Positions 11,001-22,212 of a stretch of 64,000 bases of DNA are shown one piece after another (the stretch's first letter is position 1; the number at the start of each line of letters is the position of its first letter). Below the pieces are notes generated by a model that was not told the origin of the DNA, ran no database searches, and saw only the letters and a list, made by a program, of their open reading frames with translations. Origin of the DNA: Bufo bufo (taxonomy: Eukaryota > Chordata > Amphibia > Anura > Bufonidae); NCBI RefSeq assembly GCF_905171765.1, contig NC_053390.1:577928471-577992470 (forward strand), written 5' to 3'. The translations under genes and the position numbers were made by a program.

Positions 11001-11246
11001 AGATGTGAACAGTGGCTCCACTGACCTAGAGCAATGGTTTAGGTGCTCACTCCAAAGACACACCCAATGTCAATTAATATGAATCAATATATTGGACGGC
11101 TCTCAATAATCTGATGCTGCATGAAGTACTCAAATGCAAATGTGTCAAAGCATATAAACATTTATTCACACAAAATACATACACCTAAAATAACATAAAA
11201 TCTGATAAATGAGCATGAAAAAAATTAATTCAATGATTAAGGCTAG

Positions 11247-11940
11247 TGTCACGAGGGTGTCAAGAGCCACGTCTGACTCCGTTATACCCGGGGTCAGGAA
11301 GTCGCAGCGGGTAGCTGCGCACTCTATGTATAAAGATAGTGCTGTTTCTTAATGGCAGCTTTCTGGGTTTGCCTTGCAATCCTTTTTGGCTCACTCAGGG
11401 ATCCGTAGCTTCTTCTCCTCAGCTGTTTCTTGTCCAGCACTCCCAACCTCCTTATATTCCCCTCTCCCACTTCTCTGGTTGCCAGATATAGAGCTTCCTG
11501 CCTGGACTTCTATACTGACCCACTGGAGCTGTGTAGCTGTGATTCCTGGTTGTTGTTCCAGAGCGTTACCCTCCGGATCCCTGTTGGGCTTTTGTTGTCT
11601 GCTGTTGTCGCCCACCTGGGATTATATGTTTTGTCTGTATTGTCTGTCCTCTCCTTGGTGTTTTCCTTTTAGTGTCAGTGGTGCGGACTAGTGTTCCCAC
11701 CGCCCTATTCACTACGTAGGGCTCATCTTAGGGAAAGCCAGGGTTTAGGCACGTGATCGGCGTACGGGTGAGGAACCCGTCTAGGGACGTCAGGGCAGTC
11801 AGGTGCCAGCCTCAAGGTGAGTTAGGGGTCACCACCTTTCCCTCTCCCTTGGATAGGGCCTTCCCATTTCCCTCCCTTTGCGTCACATATGTGATCGGCA
11901 CGCCGGTCATGATAGCTAGGAACCTATTGTGATAGGTATA
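11247..11940 (+). mobile_element. Possible LTR or LTR fragment
   Basis: It starts tgtcacgagg, a typical gypsy-LTR opening, and continues as GC-richer single-copy-like sequence with repeated words (acgtgatcggcgtacggg, tgtgatcggcacgccggtc). I found no matching CA end or duplication. The open frames inside carry no known domain. The call rests on opening bases and composition only. Confidence 0.3.
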
Positions 11941-12029
11941 AATATGCATGTCTCCCGCTTGATGGTTCAGTGAGTAGGACAGCCCTATTAATTCAATCAC
12001 AAAAATATAAATAATAAGAAGCAACAATT

Positions 12030-12290
12030 AGGGTACTTTCACACTAGCGGCAGTAGACTCCGGCAGGCTGTTTCAGCAGGTGAACGGCATGCAGTAATTT
12101 TAGTCCGGCCGCCTCTCGGCGTGCGCTGCCGTGCTGCCACCGGAACTCCACCCCCGCCCCCATTATAGTTAATAGGGACGGAGCGGCAGTCCGGGGGCAC
12201 ACGTGAACTAGTGGCAGGACGGATCCGAGAGGCTGTTCACCAGCCGGAACAGCCTGCCGGAGTCCCCTGCCGCTAGTGTGAAACTAGCCT
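12030..12290. mobile_element. MITE with actttcacactagcgg ends
   Basis: The ends are inverted copies: agggtactttcacactagcg on the left and cgctagtgtgaaactagcct on the right, with further inner complementarity (ccggcaggctgtt / aacagcctgccgg). No open frame. A related family sits at 22221-22662. Confidence 0.75.
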
Positions 12291-12476
12291 TTATATATCT
12301 AGCTCCAGCTAATGAGCCAATGGCAAAATATATAGAAAAATAGAGAAAGCAATTCCTATTATGATAACGAATTCAGTAGCTTCAAAATATCTTGCATCAA
12401 TTTCAACACATTGTTATCAATATACTGGTAAAGTGATATATCTGATGTTATGTAGAAGTATCAAGTGAAACGTCAC

Positions 12477-12640
12477 TGTGTAGCTGCTTTAGAGAGATTG
12501 TTTTTTTCAATCTCCAATTTAGAGGAGTGTCTATGTAGCTACTAAAAAGGTATTGATTTCCCAATCTCCTATTTGTAGGAGTATCTCTGTGCAACTGCTA
12601 TAGAGATATTGATTTTCCAATCTTGTATTTATGGTGCATG
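12477..12640 (+). repeat. Tandem repeat, about 57-bp unit, 3 copies
   Basis: Three divergent units share the order 'gtagctgct...agagatattgatt...caatctcc/tatttgtaggag...tctctgtg'. Each unit contains an inverted ggagat/atctcc-type pair. Confidence 0.7.
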
Positions 12641-12723
12641 TCCCGAGATAGTCAGTACAGACAGAGGAATGTCAGTAGTGTGCATTTATAAGTGCTTTCT
12701 GCTTATTATCGAAGGAGTCACCA

Positions 12724-12763
12724 CTGATGAAGGAGTTTGAAACTCCAAAACACGTTTGGTGTC
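12724..12763 (+). ncRNA. Hammerhead-ribozyme-like core with perfect CUGAUGA
   Basis: CUGAUGA is intact (12724-12730). GGAG 12732-12735 can pair with CUCC 12743-12746. AAA (12747-12749) replaces GAA, so G12 is lost. ACAC/GUGU (12750-12753, 12759-12762) closes a 5-base loop, followed by C 12763. Stem I pairing is poor. I infer a decayed type I hammerhead. Confidence 0.45.
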
Positions 12764-13029
12764 TTCAAGAGCAGTGAATGGGACAATGTGAGATTTCTAT
12801 TGCCATTTAATTGAACTATCTCCAACTTACAAGACGGACCTTATAACAAGGAGTGAATTACTGTGCCTGCGCTAACTCCACATAAAGAACTCAAGCCAAC
12901 CTGCACACTGACCCAGCAGCCTAACAAAGTTATAGCCTCCCGATCACGTGGGACGCTATAAGAACCAGACGGCAGCTACAGCGGTGAGCTAGATCTCGCT
13001 ACATCCCGGACATCAAGAGCGGTAATATA

Positions 13030-13966
13030 CAGTACAGACCAAAAGTTTAGACACACCTTCTCATTCAAAGAGTTTTCTTTATTTTCATGACTATGAAAAT
13101 TGTAGATTCACACTGAAGGCATCAAAACTATGAATTAACACATGTGGAATTATATACATAACAAACAAGTGTGAAACAACTGAAAATATGTCATATTCTA
13201 GGTTCTTCAAAGTAGCCACCTTTTGCTTTGATTACTGCTTTGCACTCTCTTGGCATTCTCTTGATGAGCTTCAAGAGGTAGTCCCCTGAAATGGTTTTCA
13301 CTTCACAGGTGTGCCCTATCAGGTTTAATAAGTGGGATTTCTTGCCTTATAAATGGGGTTGGACCATCAGTTGCGTTGAGGAGAAGTCAGGTGGATACAC
13401 AGCTGATAGTCCTACTGAATAGACTGTTAGAATTTGTATTATGGCAAGAAAACAGCAGCTAAGTAAAGAAAAACGAGTGGCCATCATTACTTTAAGAAAT
13501 GAAGGTCAGTCAGTCAGCCGAAAAATTGGGAAAACTTTGAAAGTAAGGGCAATTTGACCATGAAGGAGAGTGATGGGGTGCTGCGCCAGATGACCTGGCC
13601 TCCACAGTCACCGACCTGAACCCAATCGAGATGGTTTGGGGTGAGCTGGACCGCAGAGTGAAGACAAAAGGGCCAACAAGTGCTAAGCATCTCTGGGAAC
13701 TCCTTCAAGACTGTTGGAAGACCATTTCAGGGGACTACCTCTTGAAGCTCATCAAGAGAATGCCAAGAGTGTGTAAAGCAGTAATCAAAGCAAAAGGTGG
13801 CTACTTTGAAGAACCTAGAATATGACATATTTTCAGTTGTTTCACACTTGTTTGTTATGTATATAATTCCACATGTGTTAATTCATAGTTTTGATGCCTT
13901 CATAGTCATGAAAATAAAGAAAACTCTTTGAATGAGAAGGTGTGTCCAAACTTTTGGTCTGTACTA
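13030..13966 (+). mobile_element. Internally deleted Tc1, copy 1
   Basis: The left end is cagtacagaccaaaagttta after a TA (13028-13029); the right end is the inverse with one changed base at the very tip. The inverted repeats are long, over 200 bp, and include the last coding block (facing both ways). Between them the plus strand starts a transposase (MARKQQLSKEKRVAII, 13442 on) that reaches TLKV and then jumps to the C-terminal third (LTMKESDGVLRQMTWPP onward), so the catalytic Asp pair is deleted. The join is gaaagtaagggc then aatttgacc. It is non-autonomous and depends on another element's transposase. Confidence 0.85.
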
Positions 13967-13967
13967 T

Positions 13968-14416
13968 ATATAAGTTTTTAATCAACACATTACACATTGG
14001 TAACACATGTGAATATTTCATGATCAATTATACCTGGTAATGCACTTTTATCATGTAAAATGTATTTTTCACTAGGCACTGACACCTTATTTTTTTCACA
14101 TATCATTGCACATTGTTGTTGGATAGTATGAACACAATCAATTGATGTATTTTTATATGAATTGTGAATTTTTTTATTCTAATTGGATGATTTAGTGTAA
14201 TTGCTACACCTTTATATATCACTGTTGTAACATATGTCTGTATAGCTTGAGAAAGACTGCAATAAGCGGTTGAAACGTCGCTGCTATTTGACACTTTTTG
14301 ATTACATCGGAGTGCTGCTGGCTTTTTTTTACTTTTCTCCATTGAATTGGACCTTGGTGCCGGTTAGTGTTGGCCTGATTTTGCACCCTAATGCTATTGT
14401 GCTGCGTCCTCATTTT

Positions 14417-14418
<2 letters not shown>
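13968..14418 (+). mobile_element. PLE tail relic
   Basis: Non-coding, with a hammerhead-like core at 14247-14279 and downstream sequence like other PLE tails (gctgctatttgacactttt). It lies between the two deleted Tc1 copies. PLE assignment is by analogy, since no coding sequence is attached. Confidence 0.4.
14247..14279 (+). ncRNA. Hammerhead-like core, degenerate
   Basis: UUGAGAA 14247-14253, stem II GACUGC/GCGGUU with wobble pairs, GAA 14272-14274, then palindromic ACGU and C 14279. C3 and G8 are substituted. Only the layout and the GAA-palindrome-C part are convincing. Confidence 0.35.

Positions 14419-14450
<32 letters not shown>
14419..14450. repeat. (AT)n microsatellite
   Basis: About 30 bp of alternating AT directly next to the TA target of the following Tc1 copy. 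Confidence 0.9.
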
Positions 14451-14453
<3 letters not shown>

Positions 14454-15364
14454 CAGTACAGACCAAAAGTTTGGACACACCTTCTCATTCAGAGTTTTCT
14501 TTATTTTCATGACTATGAAGGCATCAAAACTATGAATTAACACATGTGGAATTATATACATAACAAACAAGTGAGAAACAACTGAAAATATGTCATATTC
14601 TAGGTTCTTCAAAGTAGCCACCTTTTGCTTTGATTACTGTTTTGCACACTCGTGGCATTCTCTTGATGAGCTTCAAGAGGTAGTCCCCTGAAATGGTCTT
14701 CCAACAGTCTTGAAGGAGTTCCCAGAGATGCTTAACACTTGTTGGCCCTTTTGCCTTCACTCTGCGATCCAGTCCACCCCAAACCATCTCGATTGGGTTC
14801 AGGTCCGGTGACTGTGGAGGCCAGGTCATCTGGCGCAGCACCCCATCACTCTCCTTTATGGTCAAATAGCCCTTACTTTCAAAGTTTTCCCAATTTTTCG
14901 GCTGACTGACTGACCTTCATTTCTTAAAGTAATGATGGCCACTCGTTTTTCTTTACTTAGCTGCTTTTTTCTTGTCATAATACAAATTCTAACAGTCTAT
15001 TCAGTAGGACTATCAGCTGGGTATCCACCTGACTTCTCAACACAACTGATGGTCCCAACCCCATTTATAAGGCAAGAAATCCCACTTATTAAACCTGACA
15101 GGGCACACCTGTGAAGTGAAAACCATTTCAGGGGACTACCTCTTGAAGCTCATCAAGAGAATGCCAAGAGTGTGCAAAGCAGTAATCAAAGCAAAAGGTG
15201 GCTACTTTGAAGAACCTAGAATATGACATATTTTCAGTTGTTTCACACTTGTTTGTTATGTATATAATACCACATGTGTTAATTCATAGTTTTGATGCCT
15301 TCATAGTCATGAAAATAAAGAAAACTCTTTGAATGAGAAGGTGTGTCCAAACTTTTGGTCTGTA

Positions 15365-15367
<3 letters not shown>
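14454..15367 (-). mobile_element. Internally deleted Tc1, copy 2
   Basis: The ends cagtacagaccaaaagtttg and its inverse lie between TA dinucleotides in AT microsatellites. The element is in the opposite orientation to copy 1. The minus strand keeps the N-terminal start (MARQEKS-like region damaged near 14940-14970) and the C-terminal third (14593-14865) with [15 protein letters not shown] and AKGGYFEEPRI. The deletion join reads gaaagtaagggctatttgacc, the same breakpoint as copy 1, so both descend from one deleted master. No catalytic Asp pair is encoded. Confidence 0.85.

Positions 15368-15398
<31 letters not shown>
15366..15398. repeat. (AT)n microsatellite
   Basis: A short AT run at the right border of the deleted Tc1 copy 2. 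Confidence 0.9.
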
Positions 15399-15403
<5 letters not shown>

Positions 15404-15506
15404 CACTCCTCATATAGTGAGGTCGAAATTAATTTGCTTGATCTCACTATTTATGAGGAATACAAAAGGCTTTATCTCCAGGTCTAGATGCCATCTGTAA
15501 TGTCCC

Positions 15507-16174
15507 TGTGACGGACTTCCTATGGACTATGGACCCAGAACTATGGAGACCCCCCCCCCCCCCCCCCGTCTCTTTATTCTGCAAAGGGAAAAATGGGTAG
15601 TTTCTGCCTGTGAGTGATTACGTTATCCCATTGTGTTTGTTAATTGTATCACAGGTGGATGTTGTCTCCCTGTGAGTGATTACGTTATCCCATTGTGTTG
15701 ATTAATTGTATCACATGTGTTTGTTTTCTGCCTGTAACTGCATGTGATTGGTTTATGTAAAAACTGTCTCCGTCTTTTACAAGGTCCCTATGGGGAGTGT
15801 CCTTTGCTGGAAGACCTGCATAAAAGGCCAACATGTAGCCTCATTAAAGTGTCCTGTTCTACCCTTCATGAAGTCTGGGCTCATGTTTGGTGGATTGGAG
15901 AACTACACTCTGGGGATTGCTATAATAATTATACTCTCCAGAGTATAATCCCTAGCTCTTGTAAGAGCTTGTTCCTGCATCACTGTCTGAAAGAAGAGAG
16001 GGTCACCCACTGGAACCTGGAAACCTTGTCGTAGGTCCAGGGTGTGTAGAAGACGACGAGATCCCAACCAAGCTACGGCGGTTTGTGGGGTCAGCAGTGC
16101 TTGGAGCCCTCGGGAAGCACTAGGAACATCCATCAACGGAGGCACCCAGTCGGGGTGCTAGTAGATCCGTTACA
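15507..16174 (+). mobile_element. Solo gypsy-type LTR with 5-bp TSD
   Basis: The 668-bp unit begins tgtgacgga and ends tccgttaca, a 9-bp near-perfect inverted terminus. The identical pentamer gtccc lies at 15502-15506 and 16175-16179. A TATA-like cataaaaggcc (about 15818-15828) and an ATTAAA signal soon after suggest plus orientation. A run of C (15549-15566) and two copies of ctgtgagtgattacgttatc (about 15609 and 15671) lie upstream of the TATA box. It is a recombination product of a full element inserted into the PLE relic. Confidence 0.85.
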
Positions 16175-16633
16175 GTCCCCAATAGTCAATTTATATGCAT
16201 TTGCAGGAATTGCACTAGAAAAGATAACTATAATAACAATTACAGTCAAACTTTCAAAATGATTGTGAACAAATACTGGGACATTCTTAGACAAGATAAA
16301 ATTATAGCAGAATTTATTCCATGTCGCAAAGTTGTATTTAGGAAGGCCAATAACTTGGGCAATATTATAGCCCCTACAAAAAAAAATCATTAAATTAGGG
16401 AAATGTACGAGTGAGAAAAGGTTTTTTCCTGTGTAAAAAATGTCCTTGTTGCAAAGAGGGTTGTGAGAGAAATTGCGAGTATGGTAGGTGATTCATTTAT
16501 TGTATTACTTGCCCCTGCAATAAAATGTACATAGAGAGAATAAACCCCTGTTTCAGAGAACATGTTTACATCATGAAAAGAAAATATTCTGGTAACCCTC
16601 TGTTCAGACATTATGCTGTAAAACATTAGCGCA

Positions 16634-16950
16634 AAGGCCGTATTAGACTGTGCAATCATGCAGGTGATTGTCAGGAGGGAAGCGTTCCTTCCTAGCAATC
16701 GCCTCCTCTTCAGTGGAGGAGACCACTGCTTTTACATGCAGTGATCTCCTCCACAGTATGGTGACTAGTTGTTTGCCAGCAGCAGATTGTGATTAGACAG
16801 CACGATCTGCCACCAGCAAACAATAATTTTTACATCAATTTAAAAATCTGGATTGCCCAATGCACGAGTGTTTCTGTAATCGGTGTTAGTATTAAACTAC
16901 GAACAGTTAGCGGTGATCAGCCAGGCTATCTGCCAGTGTAATACAGCCTT
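16634..16950. mobile_element. MITE with aaggccgtattagactg ends
   Basis: The left end aaggccgtattagactg is inverted at the right as cagtgtaatacagcctt. The interior contains ggaggagaccactgctttt and its inverse. It splits the PLE endonuclease relic. No coding capacity. Confidence 0.7.
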
Positions 16951-17148
16951 AAATGTAGAGGTTCCATTGTATGTGGTATTGAACAAGTTAAATAAAATTG
17001 GAGAGGGGCAATTTATTAAGATAATGTCTAGGGAAGAAACAAAATGGATTTTTGGATTCTGAACATGCGGATTCTGCAACTCTCCTATCCCTTTGTAGTA
17101 TGGAAAATAAGCATGCCTAAACAGAACAGCAAGAACATCAGAACCGTA

Positions 17149-17190
17149 TCCCTGATAAAGGAAGATGTTTTATCTTCTGAAAAAGATTGA
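17149..17190 (+). ncRNA. Hammerhead-like core, one core change
   Basis: CUGAUAA (17152-17158, G8 to A), stem II GAAGAU/AUCUUC (17161-17166 with 17172-17177), and GAA 17179-17181. No clear stem III. It lies just downstream of the PLE endonuclease relic, where such motifs are expected. Confidence 0.4.
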
Positions 17191-17886
17191 ATTTGTGGCC
17201 CAAGCGGCTGTCCGTATGCCTGTAGTGACATCACTAGCACTCTGAGACAGAACGCCAGCTTCCTATCACAGAGCTCTGCTGCCGGCTGGGGCAAGCTTCG
17301 TACTCGGTTCAGCAATATACTCTCAGCACATCAGAGGAACCGTGAACTTCTACTAGTGGATTGGGGATTGCCAACTACTCTGCATTCTTGTGCCTTCTTT
17401 AAAATCTCATCCACATGCTGTAAAGGTTGTCCATACAGGAATCTAGGGGCGGACATAGTCACCAGAGGGCCCCTGTGCAAAGAATGTACCTGAACCCCCC
17501 CCCCGCCCCCCCACCCCAAAACCACACATACAGATATAAACATATACAGTCAGGTCCATAAATATTGGGACATCGACACAATTATAACATTTTTGGCTCT
17601 ATACACCACCACAATATATTTGAAATTAAACAAACACGATGTGCTTTTACTGCAGACTGTCAGCTTTAATTTGAGGGTATTTACATGCAAATCAGGTGAA
17701 CGGTGTAGGAATTACAACAGTTTTCATATGTGCCTCCCACTTGTTAAGGGGCCAAAAGTAATGGGACAATTGGCTTCTCAGCTGTTCCATGGCCAGGTGT
17801 GTGTTGTTCCCTCATTATCCCAATTACAATGAGCAGATAAAAGGACCAGAGTTCATTTCAAGTGTGCTATTTGCATTTGGAATCTG

Positions 17887-18795
17887 TTGCTGTCAACTCT
17901 CAAGATGAGATCCAAAGAGATGTCACTATCAGTGAAGCAAGCCATCATTAGGCTGAAAAAACAAAACAAACCCATCAGAGAGATAGCAAAAACATTAGGT
18001 GTGGCCAAAAAAACTGTTTGGAACATTTTTAAAAAGAAGGAACACACCGGTGAGCTCAGCAACACCAAAAGACCCGGAAGACCATGGAAAACAACTGTGG
18101 TGGATGACCAAAGAATTCTTTCCCTGGTGAAGAAAACACCCTTCACAACAGTTGGCCAGATCAAGAACACTCTCCAGGAGGTAGGTGTATGTGTGTCAAA
18201 GTCAACAATCAAGAGAAGACTTCACCAGAGTGAATACAGAGGGTTCACCACAAGATGTAAATCATTGGTGAGCCTCAAAAACAGGAAGGCCAGATTATAG
18301 TTTGCCAAACAACACTAAAAAAGCCTTCACAGTTCTGGAACAACATCCAATGGACAGATGAGACCAAGATCAACTTGTACCAGAGTGATAGGAAGAGAAG
18401 AGTATGGAGAAGGAAAGGAACTGCTCATGATCCTAAGCATACCACCTCATCAGTGAAGCATGGTGGTGGTGGTGTCATGGTGTGGGCATGTATGGCTGCC
18501 AATGGAACTGGTTCTCTTGTATTTATTGATGATGTGACTGTTGACAAAAGCAGCAGGATGAATTCTTAAGTGTTTCGGGCAATATTATCTGCTCATATTC
18601 AGCCAAATGCTTCAGAACTCATTGGACAGTGCTTCACAGTGCAGATGGACAATGACCCAAAGCATACTGCAAAAGCAACCAAAGAGTTTTTTTAAGGGAA
18701 AGAAGTGGAATGTTATGCAATGGCCAAGTCAATCACCTGACCTGAATCCGATTAAGCATGCATTTCACTTGCTGAAGACAAAACTGAAAGTATAA
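17887..18795 (+). pseudogene. Tc1 transposase, stops and catalytic Glu lost
   Basis: The N-terminal half (17905-18297) holds the helix-turn-helix pair (SVKQAIIRLKKQNKPIREIA, then a GRPWKT linker) and ends in an in-frame TAG near 18298. Downstream frames keep WTDETKIN and MDNDPKHTAKATKEF, then SPDLNPIKHAFHLL. The residue at the catalytic Glu position, 34 residues after the second Asp, is Lys. A further stop lies near 18567. The C-terminus resumes after the insertion (about 19530-19680). This copy is dead several times over. Confidence 0.85.
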
Positions 18796-19527
18796 CTGTC
18801 ATATATATTTTTTTTGGAGTATTGGATTGTGGTGATTAATATCTCCTTGGTGGCCCTATTTAAACTTTTCACTGTGTATTCAATTACCCCCTAATTCCAG
18901 ATTTTTGTTCCCTGTACTGCCTACTTTTACCTGTGCTTAAAATAGGGTTGCTAGGCATGGTCCGTCTATCTGTTGAAGGACAGAGCACACAGCGTGCAGG
19001 CTCACATTACTGACAGCCAGGGACTGTAAGTAAATGATTAAAGCCAGGTCCTACCCAGCAGCTGATAATGGTGCCTGGGCTGTGTGCACTTCTCCCTGTC
19101 CCTGCGCTTGGCAGACACTCCCTCACTCAGCTGAGCTGGAGCATGCAGAGTTGGTCCAGCGCAGATCAGGGAAGGGAGATCTGCTATCTGCTTAGTGTAT
19201 AAATGAAAGCAACATGTGGTAAGAGGACCCCTTTGTGCTGCAGGAGATTAACCCTTTAGGGGGGAGGGCTCTGGTTACTGACACTTTTGGGGGGCTATTG
19301 TTACTGGCTAGTGAGGGCAGGCAGGATTATCCTCCGGGTGAGGGCAGTGGCGGCCATCTTAACTGAATAGTGAAATGGCAGTTTTATGCAGACTGGTTGC
19401 TAAGGGCTGAATCTTATTAAATATGGGGTAAGTCAATCTAATAGTAACTGATTCTGGAATATCATGTTATTAGTAACTACATATATGAAAATTGAAATTA
19501 GGGTCTAAATGTGACAGTTTTCCTTGA
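18796..19527. mobile_element. Insertion (MITE-like) inside the Tc1
   Basis: The Tc1 coding sequence is interrupted between ...aaactgaaag and gggaaaatgcccc. The insert begins ataactgtcatat and ends atgtgacagttttcc, giving inverted termini of about 12 bp. The 730-bp interior has no recognisable protein. I infer a non-autonomous DNA transposon. Confidence 0.6.
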
Positions 19528-20059
19528 AGGGAAAATGCCCCAAGAACAAGCAGGAACTAAAGACAGTTGCAGTAGAGGCCTGGCACAGCATCACCAGGGA
19601 TGAAACCCATCGTCTGGTGATGTCTATGCGTTCCAGACTTCAGGCTGTAATTGACTGCAAAGGATTTGCAACCAAGTATTAAAAAGTGAAAGTTTGATTT
19701 ATGATTATTATTTTGTCCCATTACTTTTGGTCCCTTAACAAGTGGGAGGCACATATGCAAACTGTTGTAATTCCTACACCGTTCACCTGATTTGGATGTA
19801 AATACTCTCAAATTAAAGCTGACAGTCTGCAGTTAAAGCACATCTTGTTTGTTTCATTTCAAATCCATTGTAGTGGTGTATAGAGTCAAAAATTTTAGAA
19901 TTGTGTCGATGTCCCAATATTTATGGACCTGACTAAGTGCAAATAAAAAACATCTTGTTAAAAATTATGTTTTATTATATGCAAACGGGGGCATTAATAT
20001 TACAACTAGAGTCTACACTCTCTTTGTAACTGCTGTGCCCTCTGCACATATTAAAACCA

Positions 20060-20206
20060 TATATTAAACCATATATTAAAAAAAATTTTCTCAGCAATGC
20101 GGGCACATATGAACATGGGACCAACACCGATGCCTTCAGCTGCCAAGCGCATGCTTAACAGGTCAGCCAGTTTCATAGGTGCAAATCTGCTGACAGATGC
20201 CCTTTA
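20060..20206. repeat. Interspersed repeat, copy 2 of 2
   Basis: It runs from ttctcagcaatgcgggca to gacagatgccctttaa and matches 9380-9525 in the same orientation. Confidence 0.6.
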
Positions 20207-21130
20207 AATTGTAAAAACCCTCCCAAAAATTTAATTTTTTTTATTGTAGATTTTTAATGTGTGTCTTCAGTAAATATTGTTGACTCAGGGGACACTGTTG
20301 CATTTTTAACCCCTTAGTGACATCATTAATTTTAGCCTTAAGAGCCAATAATATTTCCCCCCTTTTGTTCTAGCAGTCATAACTTTTAACTTTTTTCTTC
20401 AAATTTTTATTTTTTATTTTTAGGGATTAGTTGTAGGTTTTTTAGTAACAATTTTGGGGTATATATTGTGTATTAAATAACTTTATTTTATTTTTAGGGG
20501 GAAAAATATAAAAACAGCAATTTTTACATTATTTTGTGGAATTTTTTTACAGCGTTCACTGTGTAGTAAAAATAACGCAATTTTATTATCTGTGTCACTA
20601 CAGTGAGGTTACCACATTTCTATATATTTTTACTGTTTTTTCTCTCCTCCTGCAGCCTGTCAGCTCTGTAACTGCCCTCTCTCTCCTCCTCTACACTGAA
20701 GGTGCTGCCCATATCTCTGGTTTAGTACCAGATAGAGATATGGGATTTGTATTGTTTGAAAGCTGACATTCCAAGCTTTTAGACAAAACCAGAATGACAA
20801 TATCTTCAGTGCAGGGGAAGATATCACTGATAGAAATCGGGATACAGTGACTACAGCTGAAAGTGAAAGTAAAAGCAGGTTTTACCTGCGATTATTCCAG
20901 CTTGATTTCTAACAGTGATTTCTCCTCTGTTGCTTTAGCTATAATTTTATAAGCCTGAAATGTCAGCTTTCAAACAAGACCAGTTGCATGTTTCTAGCTG
21001 CTTCTATTTAGGAGATAGCAGCATGTAAAGCAGCCCTCCCACCTTCACTTTGTGCCCGAGCCCAGCTCCAACAGAACAGTTAACTACTTTTGCCATTGCT
21101 GGAGCTGGACTCGGGCAAAACAGTTAGGTG
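20207..21130. other. Unassigned AT-rich interval
   Basis: T-rich runs (20220-20660) and short direct words. I see no gene or bounded element. Confidence 0.4.
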
Positions 21131-21470
21131 GTTAAAGGGGTTGTCAAAGTTTAGAGCTGAATTCGAACATAACCCCTTTCTTCCCCCACTCAGCCCCTCT
21201 GACATGAGCATTAGAGCATTTCACAATTACTCATAAGACCTACATATGCTCTATTAGCACCGGTGTCACTGCAGAATTAAAAGTTCCATTTTATTTATTA
21301 TAATATAATATAGAAGTGATGAACGTAAATATTAAAACTCTCAGTTTAACACTTAGCATCACATACTTCTTACATCTAGTCAGCTAAGACCACCATGACA
21401 ACATCTTTGAGCCACATCTCATCTCTGCAGAGTTTTTAACACCGACATCTTAGATTTCTCACTTTCCATC
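21131..21470. repeat. Fragment starting with ttaaaggggttgtc
   Basis: It opens with ttaaaggggttgtcaaag, the terminus seen in the TTAA-flanked MITEs at 23778, 55212 and (variant) 54288, but I could not find the other end. Probably a truncated copy. Confidence 0.4.
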
Positions 21471-21559
21471 ACCCCCCTCCCTTTCCTGGTGCCATGTTTA
21501 TCCAGCTACTACCCCTAATACTGTGCCCACTGTGCTCCCCAGTGTTCACATACACTGTA

Positions 21560-22212
21560 CTGCAGAAATAATAGTGCCATACAGATAGTCTCCCCCATAG
21601 TAATAGTCCTACCAGATTGCTGTCAATAGTAATAGTGGTCCTCAAAGTCCCACCAATAGTAAATTCCTCCTAGAGGAATAGAACCCCCTACAGTGCCCCC
21701 AATAGTGATAATGTTCTCCAAGAGTGCCTCCTTTAGTAGTAATGCTCTCCATATTGTGCCCAAAAATAATAATAATAATAATGCCCCCATAGAGCCCTCA
21801 GTAGAAATAAGCCCCCCATAGTACCCCCAGTGATCATAAGGCTCCCTATAGTGCCCTCAGTACTTATAAGGCCCCCCTTATAGGGCACCCCTTATAGATA
21901 TGAGGCCAATCTATAAGGTACTCCCATAGACCCCTCAGTAGTAGTAATGCCCACCACCACTGCCTACAGTATTTATAATGTTCGCTGCCATGCCACCGTT
22001 AATTATAATGCCCCCTGCAGTGCCCCCTGAAGTTATAATCTTATCTGTAGTGCCCCCATAAATTATAATGCCTGTCCTCTCCCTCCAATCTTCTGTACCA
22101 TACAGTCCCATGTAAATAACATCACTGCTCTCCCTCCAGTCTTCTATACCATGCAGTCCCATGTAAATAACTTCACTCCTCTCCATTCAGTCTTCTATAT
22201 CATACAGTCCCA
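21560..22212. repeat. Degenerate minisatellite
   Basis: Loose tandem units of the type 'cccccatagtgcccccagtagtaataatg' of about 30 bp, heavily diverged, pass into units of about 50 bp from 22085 (next entry). Confidence 0.6.

Larger units (their letters stand above)
12300..13027 (+). mobile_element. PLE tail relic with tandem repeats and hammerhead-like core
   Basis: The interval has the features of the other PLE tails in this window: a hammerhead-like core (12724-12763) and non-coding flanks. It begins with three tandem units at 12477-12640. No GIY-YIG or RT coding sequence is left, so assignment to PLEs is by analogy. Confidence 0.45.
15399..17200 (+). pseudogene. Penelope-like element relic (RT thumb, GIY-YIG end, tail)
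   Basis: Plus-strand pieces follow the PLE order. At 16255-16390 comes NKYWDILRQDKIIAEF then CRKVVFRKANNLGNII, the region after the RT. At 16496-16625 is FIYCITCPCNKMYI with FREHVYIMKRKYSGNPLF, the GIY-YIG entry. At 17010-17062 is KIMSREETKWIFGF, the end of the endonuclease. The YIG glycine is replaced (MYIER). A solo LTR (15507-16174) and a MITE (16634-16950) interrupt it, and a hammerhead-like core follows at 17149-17190. This family differs from the PLEs at 28.9 and 39.6 kb. Confidence 0.7.
17546..19934 (+). mobile_element. Tc1-like transposon with internal insertion
   Basis: The left end is cagtcaggtccataaatatt after TA (17544-17545). The right end is its inverse (aatatttatggacctgact) at 19915-19933. 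The inverted repeats are long: the gggaggcacatatg and acagtctgcagtta blocks are present at both ends. The element would be about 1.6 kb without the foreign segment at 18796-19527. Confidence 0.9.

Noticed and set aside
11374..11691. Overlapping open frames of 80-105 codons
   Set aside because: They overlap in several frames on both strands of an LTR-like repeat, with no conserved motif. They are chance frames.
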